64,000 bases of DNA from the NCBI GenBank assembly GCA_015499995.1, contig JADNRV010000066.1:206265-270264 (forward strand), read 5' to 3'. Below the pieces are notes generated by a model, which saw only the letters and a list, made by a program, of their open reading frames with translations, searched no databases and had not been told where the DNA came from. Of this stretch, positions 33,056 to 45,863 are shown piece by piece; the stretch's first letter is position 1, and each line of letters starts with the position of its first letter. The position numbers and the translations under genes were made by a program. Origin of the DNA: Flammula alnicola. Taxonomy: Eukaryota > Basidiomycota > Agaricomycetes > Agaricales > Strophariaceae.

Positions 33056-36000
33056 TCAATCCTTTGGATCGTGCACTACAATATCCAGCACAGATCTATG
33101 AAACACATTAGCTTGCCGGAATGATGTGTCAATAGACGACAAACGCACCGCAAGTTCGTCGAAAATCCGGATTCAACATCGGTCAGCGTCAGGGTATCAA
33201 TGGAGTGCACGCCAGGCGAGACTGCGAGGAAGTCCATCCTGACAGATTGACAGGCAGATGGCGGAGAGGCTGCAGAACAAAAAGAATACTTGGTCCAGCA
33301 TCTCATTACCCATGGCGAAAAAGCGAAACGTACCCAATGCGAATTCGACTCTCGAGGGGTAATATACCTGGGTATCCCATCTTCCTTGCAGCCTCACTAC
33401 CACCGTCATACACACCGGTCTCTCCACCGCCTCGCCTTCTTCTCCTCCTCTCAGGACAAGTGACTTCAAACCGTCTCGGCCACAGACTCTGATTAAACAC
33501 AAAGATATCGAGCGTAAACACGTCCAATGGGTATATCTGCCCCGGACCCAGCACGGCCTCCTTCCCGCCTCTCTGTTCATTGGAAATTTGAGGCAGCAGC
33601 CCAACCGAGACCACGATATTCTCGCCACTCGTGCTCGCCTCCTGCAATTTGGCCAACATCTTCTGCTCGCCAAACGCGCCGGAGACGAACGGAAGCGGCG
33701 TCTGCGGCGATGCACCGCCACCATACTCGGCACCCACTCCGCGCTCGCGCCGGATCTCTACGCTCAGTCCTATGTTTCCGTAGCTCGCAGACGCGACAGG
33801 ACGCTGAGACATCGGCGTTGGGGGCAGGGCCGATTTCGAAGGGTAGGAAGGATACGCCGGGGTTGTTGGGTATCCATTCCTGAGTGAACCCCGAGCGCAC
33901 CACCTCCGTAGCCATCGTCAGATTCCGGACCTTGAGGCAAGCCTACAATAGGCTGGGCCGACATCGGCATTGGAGGCGGTGGCGGAGCGCTGTATGTCGT
34001 TGGCGACCGCAGATATTGTGCTGCAGAAGCAGCCGATATGTGATCTGTGACGAAAGTCGCGAGGAAGGAATGGGCGATGGCTCTCGCCCGATGTCGCTCG
34101 GCTTGAGGAACCTATTGGGCGTCAGGTTCTTTAACGTATGGCCAGCGAAGTTCGCCCCTGGAACGAGCGTAAATCTCTTGCTACCCGCCGTAGCCGAATA
34201 TTGAGGCGTCGAGCCTCCAGGCTGCATTCCTGGTGTCGTATTTGAGCTGTACATCGCGAAAACGGGAAATGGGGACGCAGGTTCTGGCATAACGCTCGGA
34301 TAGTCGGCAGAGGGTCGTTCGGGTCCATTATTTCGCTTGGCTGGCCCTGCTGAGAGGCCAGATCAAGTACACATTCCAACGCGATGAGAAAGTTTGAGTG
34401 GGGTATGACAGAGGGGTGGCGGGGTCGGGAAGTAAGAGTGCCCTGGTCGAGGATGGAGGAGGGAAGTAAGGTTTGCCGAATATGTTGATTGTGACCGCTC
34501 TCTGGAGATCAGAAGGTGGGCGACTACCGCCCGCCACACGAGCGAACGAGAAGGCATCGATCTCCTCCGGCGACCGCATAAAGGTAACAGCGTAAAGCAA
34601 GTTATACTGCGCGAGAGGCCCGATCCTGAGTGGGAATGTGTTCTTGGCAGCATCCGCGCTGAAACCGTGATCACCCCAGCCAATAAGCGTGGCTCTAGCA
34701 CCTTCTCCTCCGATGTTCACGTCCACTTTCTCGACCATAAATCCAGCGGTCATTCCCAAATCCCCGGAATTCTCGATCTCGACGCAAAGAACGACCGTCC
34801 TCTCTTCACTGCCGGCTTCTCTTCGTTCGCGTTCTTTTTCTTCTTCGTCGAGACCTTCAATCACGCCTTCCGTTTCAGGCAGCAAGACGTACGGCACGAA
34901 GACAGTCCGCATGCGCACTCGGAAACCAGACACAGTTTGCAGTATTTTGCGAAACGATTTGCGCAGTGTGGGATGGGCTTTGCGGACGGCTGTCATCGGA
35001 GAAGGAGAAGGTTGGATGGGCGAGTTTATCAGAACCGGTGGAAGCGAGAACAGTTTCTGTCGAGAGACCGTTCCAAGACGAAGGGTAGGTAGGTTGATTT
35101 CGGATTCCCCGAGCTTGGCAAACGCCGGACCGCCAGCAGGCCTTCAAGAAGATTAACTTCTTCGAGTCCATCGAGTAGTTTGTGTTCTTCTTCTGCTTCT
35201 TGTCCGTTGTACTCAGATCTTTGGGAGAGTCTGGTGAGAGGAGTCTCTTTTCCCCAACTGAAGCAAAAAATCGGGCGAGTGGATGCTTGGCATGCGTCGG
35301 TATGGGCTTCTCGCGCAGCGTGGCAGAAACTGTCAAGCACAGTAGAGGTTGCTGAAGGTAAGCCTCAGAAAGGCTGCATCAATGAGTCAAGGAAAAATAT
35401 ATAGACCATGGGCAACTTACAGACTGTAATAGCCATGCGATAAATAGCCATCCATTCTTGCGCTTCTTCAGACCACAAGAGTGCAAACGCTTCGGGAGAA
35501 TCTTCTGCGTGCTGGCTCCCCAAATATTGGCTACCAAGATTGTACCTTCCGCCGTGCTGTACTTGCGATCTTGATCGCCCGTCGAGGGCATAGGATGTGG
35601 CGTGCTGGGAGGCAGAATGGATGGATGTGGGTTAAGTCTGGCATTTGACTTGCCGAGAGCACTTGTTCGTGGTGGGCCATTAACCTGGAGGTCCGCGGTG
35701 TCTCAGGCCCGGGAGCTGCAGCAGTTGGTGAGATGTACGAAGCTTCCAGTGACACTTGTACATGGGCTAGTAGGTCGAGAAGGATTTCAGGAGGGTTATT
35801 CTGATCCTCAGGAGGTTCTCGGTCTGGATTCTTGAAACGAATAACCAAGAGAGACTGTAAATGTTCATCTAACATTTGTAAATGTGACGCAAAGCGCATA
35901 CTGATTAATTTCTCACCAAAAAAAGCTTGTTTCCTCTCTACTCCACTGGAACGCGCTTTATCAAGCCACGCAGCCGTTGATATTGTAGGCGGAAATTCGA

Positions 36001-36067
36001 GAGTTGTGTCTGGCACGAATACGTTGAGAAGGCTGGTAGAGAATATCTGATCCAAAGACACGGCCAT
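33056..36067 (-). CDS. TRS65: TRAPP-II complex subunit Trs65, frame-disrupted as given
   Basis: Starts MAVSLDQIFSTSLLNVFVPD and ends, after a last intron, with 'SVLDIVVHDPKD'. The N-terminal region includes 'EAFALLWSEEAQEWMAIYRM'. Further on are 'EEHKLLDGLEEVNLLEGLL', 'TLRKSFRKILQTVSGFRVRM', 'GPLAQYNLLYAVTFMRSPEE', and near the end 'FLAVSPGVHSIDTLTLTDVE', which together fit the Trs65 domain. Trs65 is part of the TRAPP-II tethering complex, which activates Rab GTPases at the late Golgi, and in yeast it also affects wall glucan. At least seven one-base losses interrupt the frame (for example near 35625, 35505, 35132, 34370, 34290, 34040 and 33805), while residues on both sides stay conserved. 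Identification rests on motif memory and would benefit from a profile search. Confidence 0.7.
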
Positions 36068-36436
36068 CTTGAGATTTCGGGCCTATAGAGTCCGTCTGCG
36101 GGGCTGATCATCAGCCCAGTTCAACTCAGCTGGTCAAAGGTACGTCCTGGTAATTGTAAAGTAGACGTTGGTCAGGCTGGTGTCGCTGGGGAAGTATTTT
36201 TTGTCTGACATTTCATTACAAACAAAGAATTCTAACCCGGGCCGCTATCCTCTCTGCTCAAACGGACACTGGAAGATATTTCGAAAATAATCAAGCTTTG
36301 TAGTAAATTGTACGTTCATATTAAGATCACTAGTAAAAAAATATACCGAGAAGATACTGCATAATTATAACATGAGATCAATTGCTTCGACTACAGATTT
36401 CGCAAAATAGTTGATACAAACATGCCATGGGTGATG

Positions 36437-38007
36437 TTATACCGCATTCCACGTTTTATCAACCTTAATGTTGATGGTATCTGATCCAGAATCGATAGCT
36501 TTGCGGTTTGGCTGGAGTTTCACAGTCGGGTTGAACGAGACGAGTTCGGTCGACTGAAGTTGTTCTCCAACAGAAGAAGTCTGGTGCGATGGGTTGGTTC
36601 TTGTTTTCGAATTATCTGACCATTTCGGTTGGCTCGGAATCCAGCGTGGCTGAGAGAACGAAAGGTCGTGGGCTTCCCTGAGGTTGAGAAGCAGTCGACA
36701 AGAAAGAACAACCTCGAGGATGAGGGTCGGGCTGAAATTGCCTTCAGTCAAAGGATGTCCAGATGATTTGAGACTATGGCACTTACGTCAGATTTATGGC
36801 TCGTAGAGTTTTCGGGACCGCGAAAAAAATGATGACGTTGGTTGCATTCATCGAGAAGATGGCGAAGAAATACAAAAGTCCGTCACGCCAGATGATATCG
36901 AATAAAGGTGTGTTCACTTCTCGCTTCCAGAATTCGTAAGCCTTCCATGCGGTGAGCCTGAAAATATTACAGAGTAAGCGAACCAACTCATCAATCTCAC
37001 AAATGACGAGCTTACAAAAATGCTAGGGTATCGTAGAACAGTGGAATGGTCTGCGGCCAACGTTTCGTTTGTTACGTATAGATTCTAGAAAAAAATTGAG
37101 AAACCTACCCAGAAGGCGACTAGCCAGCCATGTGGCCCCATGACCGCGCCACATGGCGGCCTCGAGCTCGGAGCAACATTGGGTAGTGCTGGAGGCGGAG
37201 AAGTGGTACTGACTGATATACCCCAATGACGACTTCTACAACAAGGGTTAACCCTAGTATGAAACCCACGACCTTATTTTGCGAGAATATCTGGATCAAC
37301 TGTGTAAGAGAAATAATCGGGAAATTTGCAACATATACTTAGACTTACAGCATAAACCCGACTACCCAAGATCATTTGGGAGAGGACGGTGGATATCAAT
37401 GCCCCAACTGGTTCCCAGTAGAACATATCTGGGACACAATGATCGTTGGAAGAACACGAGAAAATGTGAATTGCTTGATGAACTCACGTTTGCATGCAGA
37501 AGGACTCCATGCATTGGCCAATAGACTCACAACGAAGGAGAACCTATGTCGTAAACATACTAAGCATTATGAAATTTGTATTAAAGGTGAGTAGACTTAC
37601 TGGAGGAGTCCGAAATAGCGGTTAGCTGGTTAAATGCCCCAATGTTATCTAGATGAATAGAAGATCGGGGACAAATTTCAGGTTCACGCACCAATATATA
37701 ATGCGCTCGACGACTGTTCAGCATGTTGGTCAATACTTTAAAATAAACGGCGGGTAGTTCCTTACGTTGATCGGTCTCTTCCAGATTCGCCTGTATTCCT
37801 GAGGGAGGCACAGAAGCCACTCCCAACCGAAGATACAGAAGCTGTGGGGTAGGGTCAATGTCGGATACGACTCGGATAAAAGGGATCAACTAACGCTCCG
37901 ATAGCCCATAGCATGACCGCCTGGCCTTGCTTCTGTTTCACTAGAGCATCATGGGGGATCGGCGGTGGTGCTCCTGGCGGTCCTCCTGCTGGAAATGGGC
38001 TGGACAT
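36437..38007 (-). CDS. DUF6533-family multi-pass membrane protein
   Basis: Eight or so exons. The start is MSSPFPAGGPPGAPPPIPHD. The core includes 'WEWLLCLPQEYRRIWKRP', the loop typical of DUF6533, then 'RYFGLL', 'MFYWEPVGALISTVLSQMIL', 'KVVGFILGLTLVVEVVI' and 'RDGLLYFFAIFSMNATNVII', each a likely membrane helix. It ends with the conserved 'LEVVLSCRLLLNLREA' and a hydrophilic tail of about 75 residues. This family is expanded in agaricomycetes and its function is unknown. One frame shift is needed near 37213 in a run of G after 'VVEVVI'. A six-or-seven-helix topology like that of receptors is suggested, but no ligand or signalling motif was identified. Confidence 0.7.
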
Positions 38008-39564
38008 TTATCTAGACAATTATCAGGGATATTAAGATTTTCTTCGAGAATATCGTAATGCTGGTAGTACTTTCTCGAAGGCTGAATTAAAAACATACCC
38101 CATACAAAGCTACTTATTACGATTTTCGAAAATGTTTGAGGGTCTTTGCTCCGTGATGATTAACATTGTTGCTGACCGGGTGTTGGATGCGTACCGGACG
38201 GAGTTCACCAACGCCGTGCGTCAAAATGGTAAGCCAAATCCATATGGACGGCAGCAGGAGCTCAAACACCGCTCACTTTCAGTGGGTGTTGCAGAATCAA
38301 CATAGATAATGCATATGATAGCGATCTGAAGTGATTAACCTGTGAGGAGTAGGGGTTCGCATAAATAAATTAAACCTCTAAATTGGGAAAACATACAAGA
38401 CTGATGACTACGGGTCTATAGAGTGCCTTCCTGATGACATGGGCGATAACCCGATGCTTATCGGGAGTCGTGTGCGGAGAGTCCACAAAGGAGCTGATGC
38501 ATAGCATGAAATGAATGTACCATGGGGTGTCCTTTTCTCATGGAGAGCTGTTTCATTTAGACGTTTGACTGTCAAGGATATGTTTGATGTGTTCTGAGTG
38601 CTAGAGATATACTCATCAACGAATGAATGGTGAAACCTAACCTGGCACCATCAGGTGGGACGTGGGGACCTACTCGTACATCATTAAAAATGAAATTGCA
38701 CAGCCAATTTAATAAAGCTAAGTACGGCGAGTCAGAGAAGTATACGACTCACGAGAGCTCTTTTTTCCGGATGTGTGCGAGAGGCACATGCCATTGCCTC
38801 TTGATTCTTGACCAATGCTCTAAAAATGTTCATGATGCCATAAAATAGGGCCAATACCATGTCATCTGACAGTGATAGCGTCAATCCTGGTCAATCTAGC
38901 ATCAAAGGCCAATCAAAGGCATTCATTTTACAGTCCATGATGCTATATCTTTGATCGTGATCATGAAACAAGCTTTGCTGTGCCAGGTACATTGAATATA
39001 GCGCTGTCAATGAAGGGGTTGAAGTCAAAGTGGAAGTTGCTGGTCATAACGCAGTGGGCGCCAATCGGAGAAAAGCGGAGTCAGATTGAATGCCGGAGGC
39101 TACAATATGGATTAGATCTCCGACTGATTTGCCCCTTCAACTCGCTCCCTCCCATTGCATGACCTTTAATCACCAAAAGGACCATCTCCTTTCGGGCTGT
39201 GGAATACTTACAATTGGTCAGTATTCGAGAGCTTTTCTTGTTATATTCTTAAGTAGAATTCGTGGTTCCGTGAATGTAACATGGTGAGGCCCTTTCGTCA
39301 AGTTTCAACGCTGGCGAATTGAGAGGCAGGTCGACTCATTTTCGTCTTGCCGCATAATCTTATTTCTTGCCTCTGACACTTTCTGTGATATAGATTAATT
39401 CCATGTGGTCCAGTTATCTGACCCCTTGTGATCCAATCTCTAAAATGTGTCTTCCTTTCCCACAACCAACCTGGGCCTTATCCGTAGCCTTGTGGCTGCA
39501 AAGTGATGAGTATCGTTATCGACTGATACAGTCAAGCAGCAATCTTTAACACTCGAAACAGACG
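38008..39564. other. Intergenic, about 1.6 kb
   Basis: This separates the divergent DUF6533 gene and amino-acid permease gene. Short frames at 38627-38848 and 39090-39287 have no motif and no neighbouring exon. It probably consists mostly of promoter and spacer. Confidence 0.4.
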
Positions 39565-41790
39565 ATGAACACTCAGCGGCAGACATATGTCGCAGACGAA
39601 GACACTAGCGGCAGTCTCGTTCAGGAGAAAGATGAATCTGACAGACGCCTTCTCGAGCTGGGTTACAAAGTCGAGTTCCGCAGAGAGATGTCTTTCTTTG
39701 GTGTCATTGGGATGTCTTTCTGTGCTATCGGCATCCTGACTGGAATGAGCAGCGCTTTTCAAACGGGACTTTTCTCGGGAGGTCCTTTAGGTGTGTGGTG
39801 GCACCTGTCTTCTGAGCAAATTTCTTGACATTATTCTCAGGTCTCTTCTGGGGTTGGAACGTGGGTCGTTTATGGTTGCATTTTTACGCATCTAATGATT
39901 TCCCCTCTATAAACAGATATGTTCCCTATTCATGCTATTCATAGCCTTAAGTCTAGCGGAAATATGCAGCGCATAGTGCGTTTGGTGCCTTTCCGTCTTG
40001 AGTGATCTTACCTGACAATCATGTCGCTGTGCACAGCCCGACTATGGGAGGGTTATATTTTTGGGTTTGCAAAATGAAACCTGATTCTCCGGCTCTCGGA
40101 TGTATGTATGCGGGGTTTCTTTGCTAGATCGGCGATACCTTTGCTCACTAATCCATTGTTCACGTCCCTAGTCTGTACGGGATGGATATACACCATAGCC
40201 ATGGTACTCACTGGAACATCAGGAAACCTAAGGTGAGCCGCATAACCACCAAAAGCTAGTCAGTCAGTCCGCTGATGTTTTCATTTCCAGTGTTGCCTTA
40301 TACATCGCATCATTGGTTGAGATAGGGCAGAGAACAACGCTCACGCGGATTGAAATCGCCGCCATTGCTTGGGGTGTCAATATAGCATCTGGGATCATAA
40401 ACACCATCGGCACGAAAGCCGTTGGTCGGATGAGCGCCTTCAACGTGTGGTGGACCGTCGGTGGAACGATAGTCCTAGTCATAACACTTGTAACAAAGGC
40501 ACCTAAAAGGGTATATTTTTCTCGTCATTTTCTTTCATTCCCAAAATAACTCAAATCCTCTCCAGAATTCAGCGACTTTTGTATTTACTGACTACGAGAA
40601 GTGCGATCGATCTTGACTTCCGACTCCTCATGTTTTGACAACCTTCAGCTTCACAGGGTGGACTTCCGAAGGGGTTGTCGTCCTCCTGGGCTTTTTACAA
40701 GCAAGTTCAATGAACAATTTTCTGTTGACATATTCTAATATCGAATCTGCAGGCCGTCTACACTCTCGAAGGCTGTGAAACGGCTGCTCAGGTCGCTGAA
40801 GAAGCTCATCGCGCTGAATTTTTGGCACCCGTGGCCGTAGTCGGCAGTATCGTTGGGTCTTGGATCATTGGACTTGCGTATATGCTCGCGCTGCTCTTCT
40901 CTGTCCAAAGCATCTCTGGTGTCCAAGCAACATCATACGCCATTCCTATTGCCCAGCTGTATTTTGATGCCGTGGGTCAGAGGTTGACATTAATGTGCCT
41001 GACTGTTATTGCGCTGGCGCAGTTTATGGCCGCTGCGACTGCTTTTACAGCAAGTTCGAGACTTTTCTATGCCCTGGCGCGGGACAACGGGGTACCTATG
41101 AAACGCCACTTTATGGCGCTGAATCGTTTCCAGGCCCCATTCATCGGAGTCTGGTTGTCAGTTCTCATCGGATGTATAATTTCGTGTGCTTACATCGGTT
41201 CTGTCATTGCTGTGAGCATTTTTGACTTTCCCAAACCTATATGATGTCACTAAATTGGAAAATGCACTGTATCAAGTTCAACGCGATACTCTCGTCTGCT
41301 GCGATTTCGGTCATGCTTGGGTATTTGCAACCGATCATCATTCGTGTCTTTTGGCCGTCGGCGTATGTGTTTCTTCCATAATGCATGACAACTAGACAAA
41401 TGACTGATTCTGTCATGTGTATAGGATGAAAGAACGGGGACCTTTTCATCTTGGAAAATGGTCGGCACCGATCAACCTCGCCAGTTTCTCGGTGCGCGCA
41501 TACCATTCATCGTTCATTCTCCTTTCTGGGCTTTAAAAATGTCTTCTTCGCAGTTCATAATATTCATCTGTGTCCTTTTCGTGCTTCCAACAGCGAGGCC
41601 AGTGACGCAGTTTAATATGAACTATGCTGTAGTTTCCATCGGTGGGATATTCCTCGTTGTCGGCCTTACATGGGTTCTCTGGGGGCGGACCCGCTTTTTT
41701 GGCACTGTTCACACGAACCCCGACCTTGTTCAAGATTCAGCCAAGTCGGATAGCGCACGATCGAATCTCGAGAAGATTGGCACGGTGTAA
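39565..41790 (+). CDS. APC-family amino acid / GABA-type permease
   Basis: About ten exons encoding some 530-560 residues, starting MNTQRQTYVADEDTSGSLVQ. 'FRREMSFFGVIGMSFCAIGI' is TM1 with the family's unwound Gly region. 'YPTMGGLYFWV' is the conserved 'P-x-x-GG-x-Y-x-W' signature, followed by 'GWIYTIAMVLTGTSGNLSVA'. Later helices include 'WWTVGGTIVLVITLVTKAP', 'EGCETAAQVAEEAHRAE' (family motif before TM6) and 'SSRLFYALARDNGVP'. The tail is cytosolic and Ser-rich. These proton-coupled plasma-membrane or vacuolar carriers take up amino acids, GABA or choline; the substrate cannot be assigned. One intron (40701-40752) is of the GC-AG type. All junctions keep frame. Confidence 0.88.
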
Positions 41791-42333
41791 TTTATTTGTC
41801 ATGGAAATGCAGGGTCTCGCCAATGTACAGTACATGTCATGAGTTTCACAGGATTGTATGTACTCGGGAGGCATGGGCGCCGGGCAACCTGGCGCTGAAT
41901 GATGTCGCGCATTTCGGACCGGGCTGCTTACATGGTTTCGAGTAACAAATCTCTGTTTTTTTTCTCTACTGATACTATCATTTAGATTTACATCTTTCCT
42001 CTACGGAAAAGAGATAACAACAACAAGTCGCAGTCTGTGTTATGAGACAACAAGATCGGCTAACGAACGAACTAAAGTGCGAATGAGGACGTAAGTACAC
42101 TAATACAACTAATGGTATCCAAAAATTATCTCGGTGGGTATCGTGGTTAGCCTGGGATTATATATGGAAGGGAATGAAGGTAAATTAAATGGCGCCCCCA
42201 TCGCTCGAAGCGATGTGGCGGATGGATGAATTCCGGGAGGCGCCGTGAAATTAAACGAAAGGGTTGATGCACGTACTGTAACCCATAACAATGGGAGACT
42301 AGGCGGTCTTGGTAGCAACATGGAGAAATGAGC
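41791..42333. other. Intergenic between convergent permease and HMG-box genes
   Basis: 3' flanks of both genes; nothing else recognised. Confidence 0.4.
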
Positions 42334-43831
42334 TCAAAGCGAGTATGCGGGAAGCGATTCCATAAACGACGAAAAATCAAGATTTTCTGGAAGGTTTGCC
42401 GAGCCGATACCTTCAGAATGGAAGCTCCCAACAAACCCAGAAGACGAGTTTTCTGGACCTTTTATTTCGCCTTGATATCTCGGCTGGGAGATGGATGCAA
42501 AAGAAGGATACTGTGAGAAGTCGCAGTAAGATCCATCTCGGGGCACATAGTCTGTCCCGGTGTCGTTTGCGCTGAAGGCGTCATAGGGCTCACTGACAGG
42601 GAAAGGAACGTTCATGTGAGCGGGCGTTGATGGCATACTACTCGTCGAGTTGGAGAGTGGCGAGCCGTGCCGCGTCCATTCATCCACACCCAGGTGATAA
42701 TGCAAATTCCCGCATAACTGTGACGCGTCTTGTGTTGCTGTCGAATCCAAAGCGTGCAGCGTGGGGATGGGGTTATTAACGACCGGCGCGAAAGTGCCCT
42801 CGGGCATAATAGGAGGAGAAGGGTGGCTGATGGTGAAAGCGAACGAATCAAAGTCCTGTTGTAAGGTCAGTTTAAACTTTACAATGCCCTTGTGAATAGG
42901 CGCGCAACACTTACAAATGAGGGTGATGGGTCAGAAAATTCGAACGAATGTGTCTCAAAAGGAGTGGGGGTTGAATCTTCGAGTATCTCATCTTCTTGTA
43001 AAGATGTGGGCGTATGGGACGGAGAAGGCGTCAGGCTAGGGATACTGACATGAGTCTGTTTGTAGGCCGAAGGAGACATAGAACACCGATCGGAATTAGA
43101 CGTCGATGCGGTGGCCGAATACGTGTTGGCAGTTATCGGGGTCTCGAACCGCGTCACAATCTCTGGAACATGGTGCTTGTCGAATTCCTGTATTGCCGCC
43201 TCGAGTTCCTGACCTTTCTTCCCGCAGACCAAGAGCTCTGCTATTTTGGCACAGCGCTTCTGGTCCTTCGGTCCGACTTCCCGCAGTTTCCTCCTTTCCG
43301 CAGCCGATCCTTTCGCCTTGTTGTGGATAGGCCGAAAAGAATATTGCGGGAACCTGCGCTTATGTTCGTCCTGCGCAACCTTGGCCCTGGCGTGCCATTT
43401 CTGGCGCTCGGCTTCCGGAAGGTTCTGCCAAGTCAGACCGATGATCTTCGAGAGCGTGCTGTGGTTCGTCTCTACTTCGACGGAGACGTGCCGACTCTTG
43501 ATGAACGACGAGCGGAAGAGGATGAACGCGTTTGGCGGACGAGGTATGTGATTGACCGGCTTCTTCCTGCTGTGCGCCGTTCGTCGAAGAGGATACTCGT
43601 CTTGTTCGAAGGAGAACACGTCGCTGTCTGCCGCAAGAGACCCTTCCAGAGGCGCCTTCCCTGGGACGTCAAACGTCGCGGCGGGGGCAAAGGTGAACTC
43701 GGCGCTGTTTAAGTTACGCGACCGAGTCGACACCTGGCAGAAATCGCGTTCTGGTCCTTCCGGACAACCTGTGTTTAATTTCTTCTGCTTTGACGTATTG
43801 GGTTAAGTTCATAACTCACCAGAACCGCCAT
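42334..43831 (-). CDS. HMG-box transcription factor
   Basis: Three exons (43820-43831, 42915-43733, 42334-42855) give 450 residues; the first exon is only four codons (MAVL). The HMG box spans about residues 60-135: 'HIPRPPNAFILFRSSFIKSR', 'NHSTLSKIIGLTWQNLPEAE' and 'RQKWHARAKVAQDEHKRRFP'. 'RPPNAFILFR' and 'SKIIGLTWQNL' are typical of the MATA-HMG group found in fungal mating-type and Rox1/Ste11-like regulators. A basic tail 'AAERRKLREVGPKDQKRCAK' follows. The rest is Ser/Thr/Pro-rich, with a possible activation region. No homeodomain or pheromone genes are adjacent, so this is probably an autosomal regulator, not the mating-type locus. Confidence 0.85.
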
Positions 43832-45863
43832 TCAGCCTTGAAGACCTGCCTCTTTCAGCTGGCATCGTACCAAGATAAACACTAACGCACTCTGAATCTA
43901 TCAAGAGGGCTGGGGAAATCGATGGAGAGATACGACGAAAGATCGTGCGGGAGAGAAGGTACCGGGGAAAGGGCACTATGGTCTTTCGAACCTTTTTTTA
44001 TATACATCTCACAGAATTGAAGGGTCGATAGCTTTAGAACAAGTCTTATGGACAACACTTGCCATGTCCGGGAAGGGTCAGCGCAATCAGGCTCACTGCC
44101 GGCCTCTATGCCAATTTGGGAAAGACATATGATCGAGATTATCTGATCAACGTTCACTGCTAAGATCACACAGTCCCCGATGAATTAGATGCCGTATACC
44201 TCTCTTCATGCCTACTAAGTATGGTTCATTAGGAGAGTGAGCAAATTATCACGACTTGGTAGGTTGGCCAATGACAGTACCTATCTCCAAAGAGATACTA
44301 GGCTCCTAATGATAAGTAGCCAGGATTCTAGCGCTTGGGAAGGTTTGGTGGAAGATGTCATTGAACTCACAATATCAACCTCTAGATCTGTTCCTGAACG
44401 AATCACGATCCCCAACGCATAGGCCCAGCCACAGGGAACTATCGTGCGCACCCTGATTCTGTCTAACTGATTAAACTATATTCTAATTTATTCCCCGCTT
44501 GTGACTTCACGATGCAATCGCGTTTATACAGTTCTCCCGAATGATATCGTTGTCCTTTCTTCACCTAAATAATTCCACTTTATCAAGGCTGTACACGACA
44601 GCAGAACAGGAGAGATTCGGCAATTACAAACTAACTTACGAAGCACATGTCTCGACTTCCGAACCTTTGAAACAACAACGGTTGCCATATTACAGTATGT
44701 AGATGGCCTCGATTCAGGAAGGTATAGCCCGATAAAGAAATAACAAGACGCGTGTAGCGGAGACATTTTTCAGGCTACCATAGGAAGAGTCTTCTCCTCT
44801 GTCAGTGTCGACCAAGAGAGGAACAATGACTCTAGTTTCAACATAGCAATAGGGACTTTCTTGTCATGCCAACTTATGGCCTTCCTACTCCGATGTCAAT
44901 GTAAGTGTTGAAACACATATAAGAGAACCGAGTCAGAGTAATGGCAGGATCATTTGAAGCGCGACAAGAGTTGTTTTCATGACAAGGGGAGATCTCCTTT
45001 TTCAACAATGGTTGATAACAGAATAGCCTTCTTTCCTTGTAATCCTCGTATGCGAGTCATGGGACCCCCGAACATAGAATTCCGAAGATAAAAACAGGCC
45101 GGAGAGGGTTGCGGAGGTTTGGCCGGGGCCTGTTAAATTTTGGACAAGTATTTGCTTCCAGCAGTCCATGGAGCGGCTAATGTCGCGACGAGTTAGAAAA
45201 CCTTCGCGCACATAAAATGGGTCAGCGCTCAAGAATGAGAAGGATAAAAGAGATCCTTATTCTAGAAATGTATGCTATAGGGCTCGAACTAGGCCATATT
45301 TTGAGTCCCCCACGGCCGGATACAATTCAGACTCGAAAAATGGCGCGGACATCCGAGACCCGCAAAAGAAAATGGGACAGAACCGCTGAGTCATATCACC
45401 GGGGTCCTTTATGAGGTACATTGCCGTGAACGCTGGCTGTGAGGTCCTTGTTCTAGTTATGGTCTTGAGAAAGCAATGAACGGATTCAGGTGGACCACGA
45501 TGCGCAAAAGATTGGTGTTATATCTCATGAATGGGGTGCTAAAGCGTGTGGCTACATTAAAATAAGAATCAATATACGGATCGTATAAGAATTAGCGTGG
45601 GTGGTAGGGTACGGACTCACCATGAAACTGCGGTCGACCGGACGAAAATATTCGCGTCTCGTTCTGGAAGGTTGTTTGTTGCAGAGCTCGAAGAAGAAAC
45701 GGTCACGCGTGCACACTGCACAGTGCACCGTGAAAATTCAAAACTCCGACAGCCAAGCCATCCAAGGCCAATGTCCTGCCTTCCTAACAATGCCAAATAC
45801 AATTCTCCGTGCAGACCCATTTCCGGTGCAGAACTTTTGTCATTCACCACCAAGTCCTTCGCG
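43832..45863. other. Intergenic, about 2 kb
   Basis: Short frames on both strands (44237-44422 plus, 44524-44766 minus, 45217-45414 plus) lack motifs. A minus frame of 150 codons at 45617-46069 overlaps the bL28m exon and is rejected. The last few hundred bases hold the bL28m promoter and 5' leader, open in the bL28m frame from 45597 but without a credible earlier start. Confidence 0.4.

Noticed and set aside
33527..33915. Several open frames on both strands in the Trs65 gene
   Set aside because: They are high-GC shadow frames made longer by the one-base losses; only the minus frames with Trs65 motifs were used.
43014..43712. Plus-strand frame of 232 codons
   Set aside because: It is antisense to the HMG-box exon, is Arg-rich without motifs, and the minus strand carries the conserved domain.
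42334..43831. Mating-type locus
   Set aside because: The HMG box is of the right type, but no homeodomain pair, pheromone or pheromone-receptor gene is next to it.
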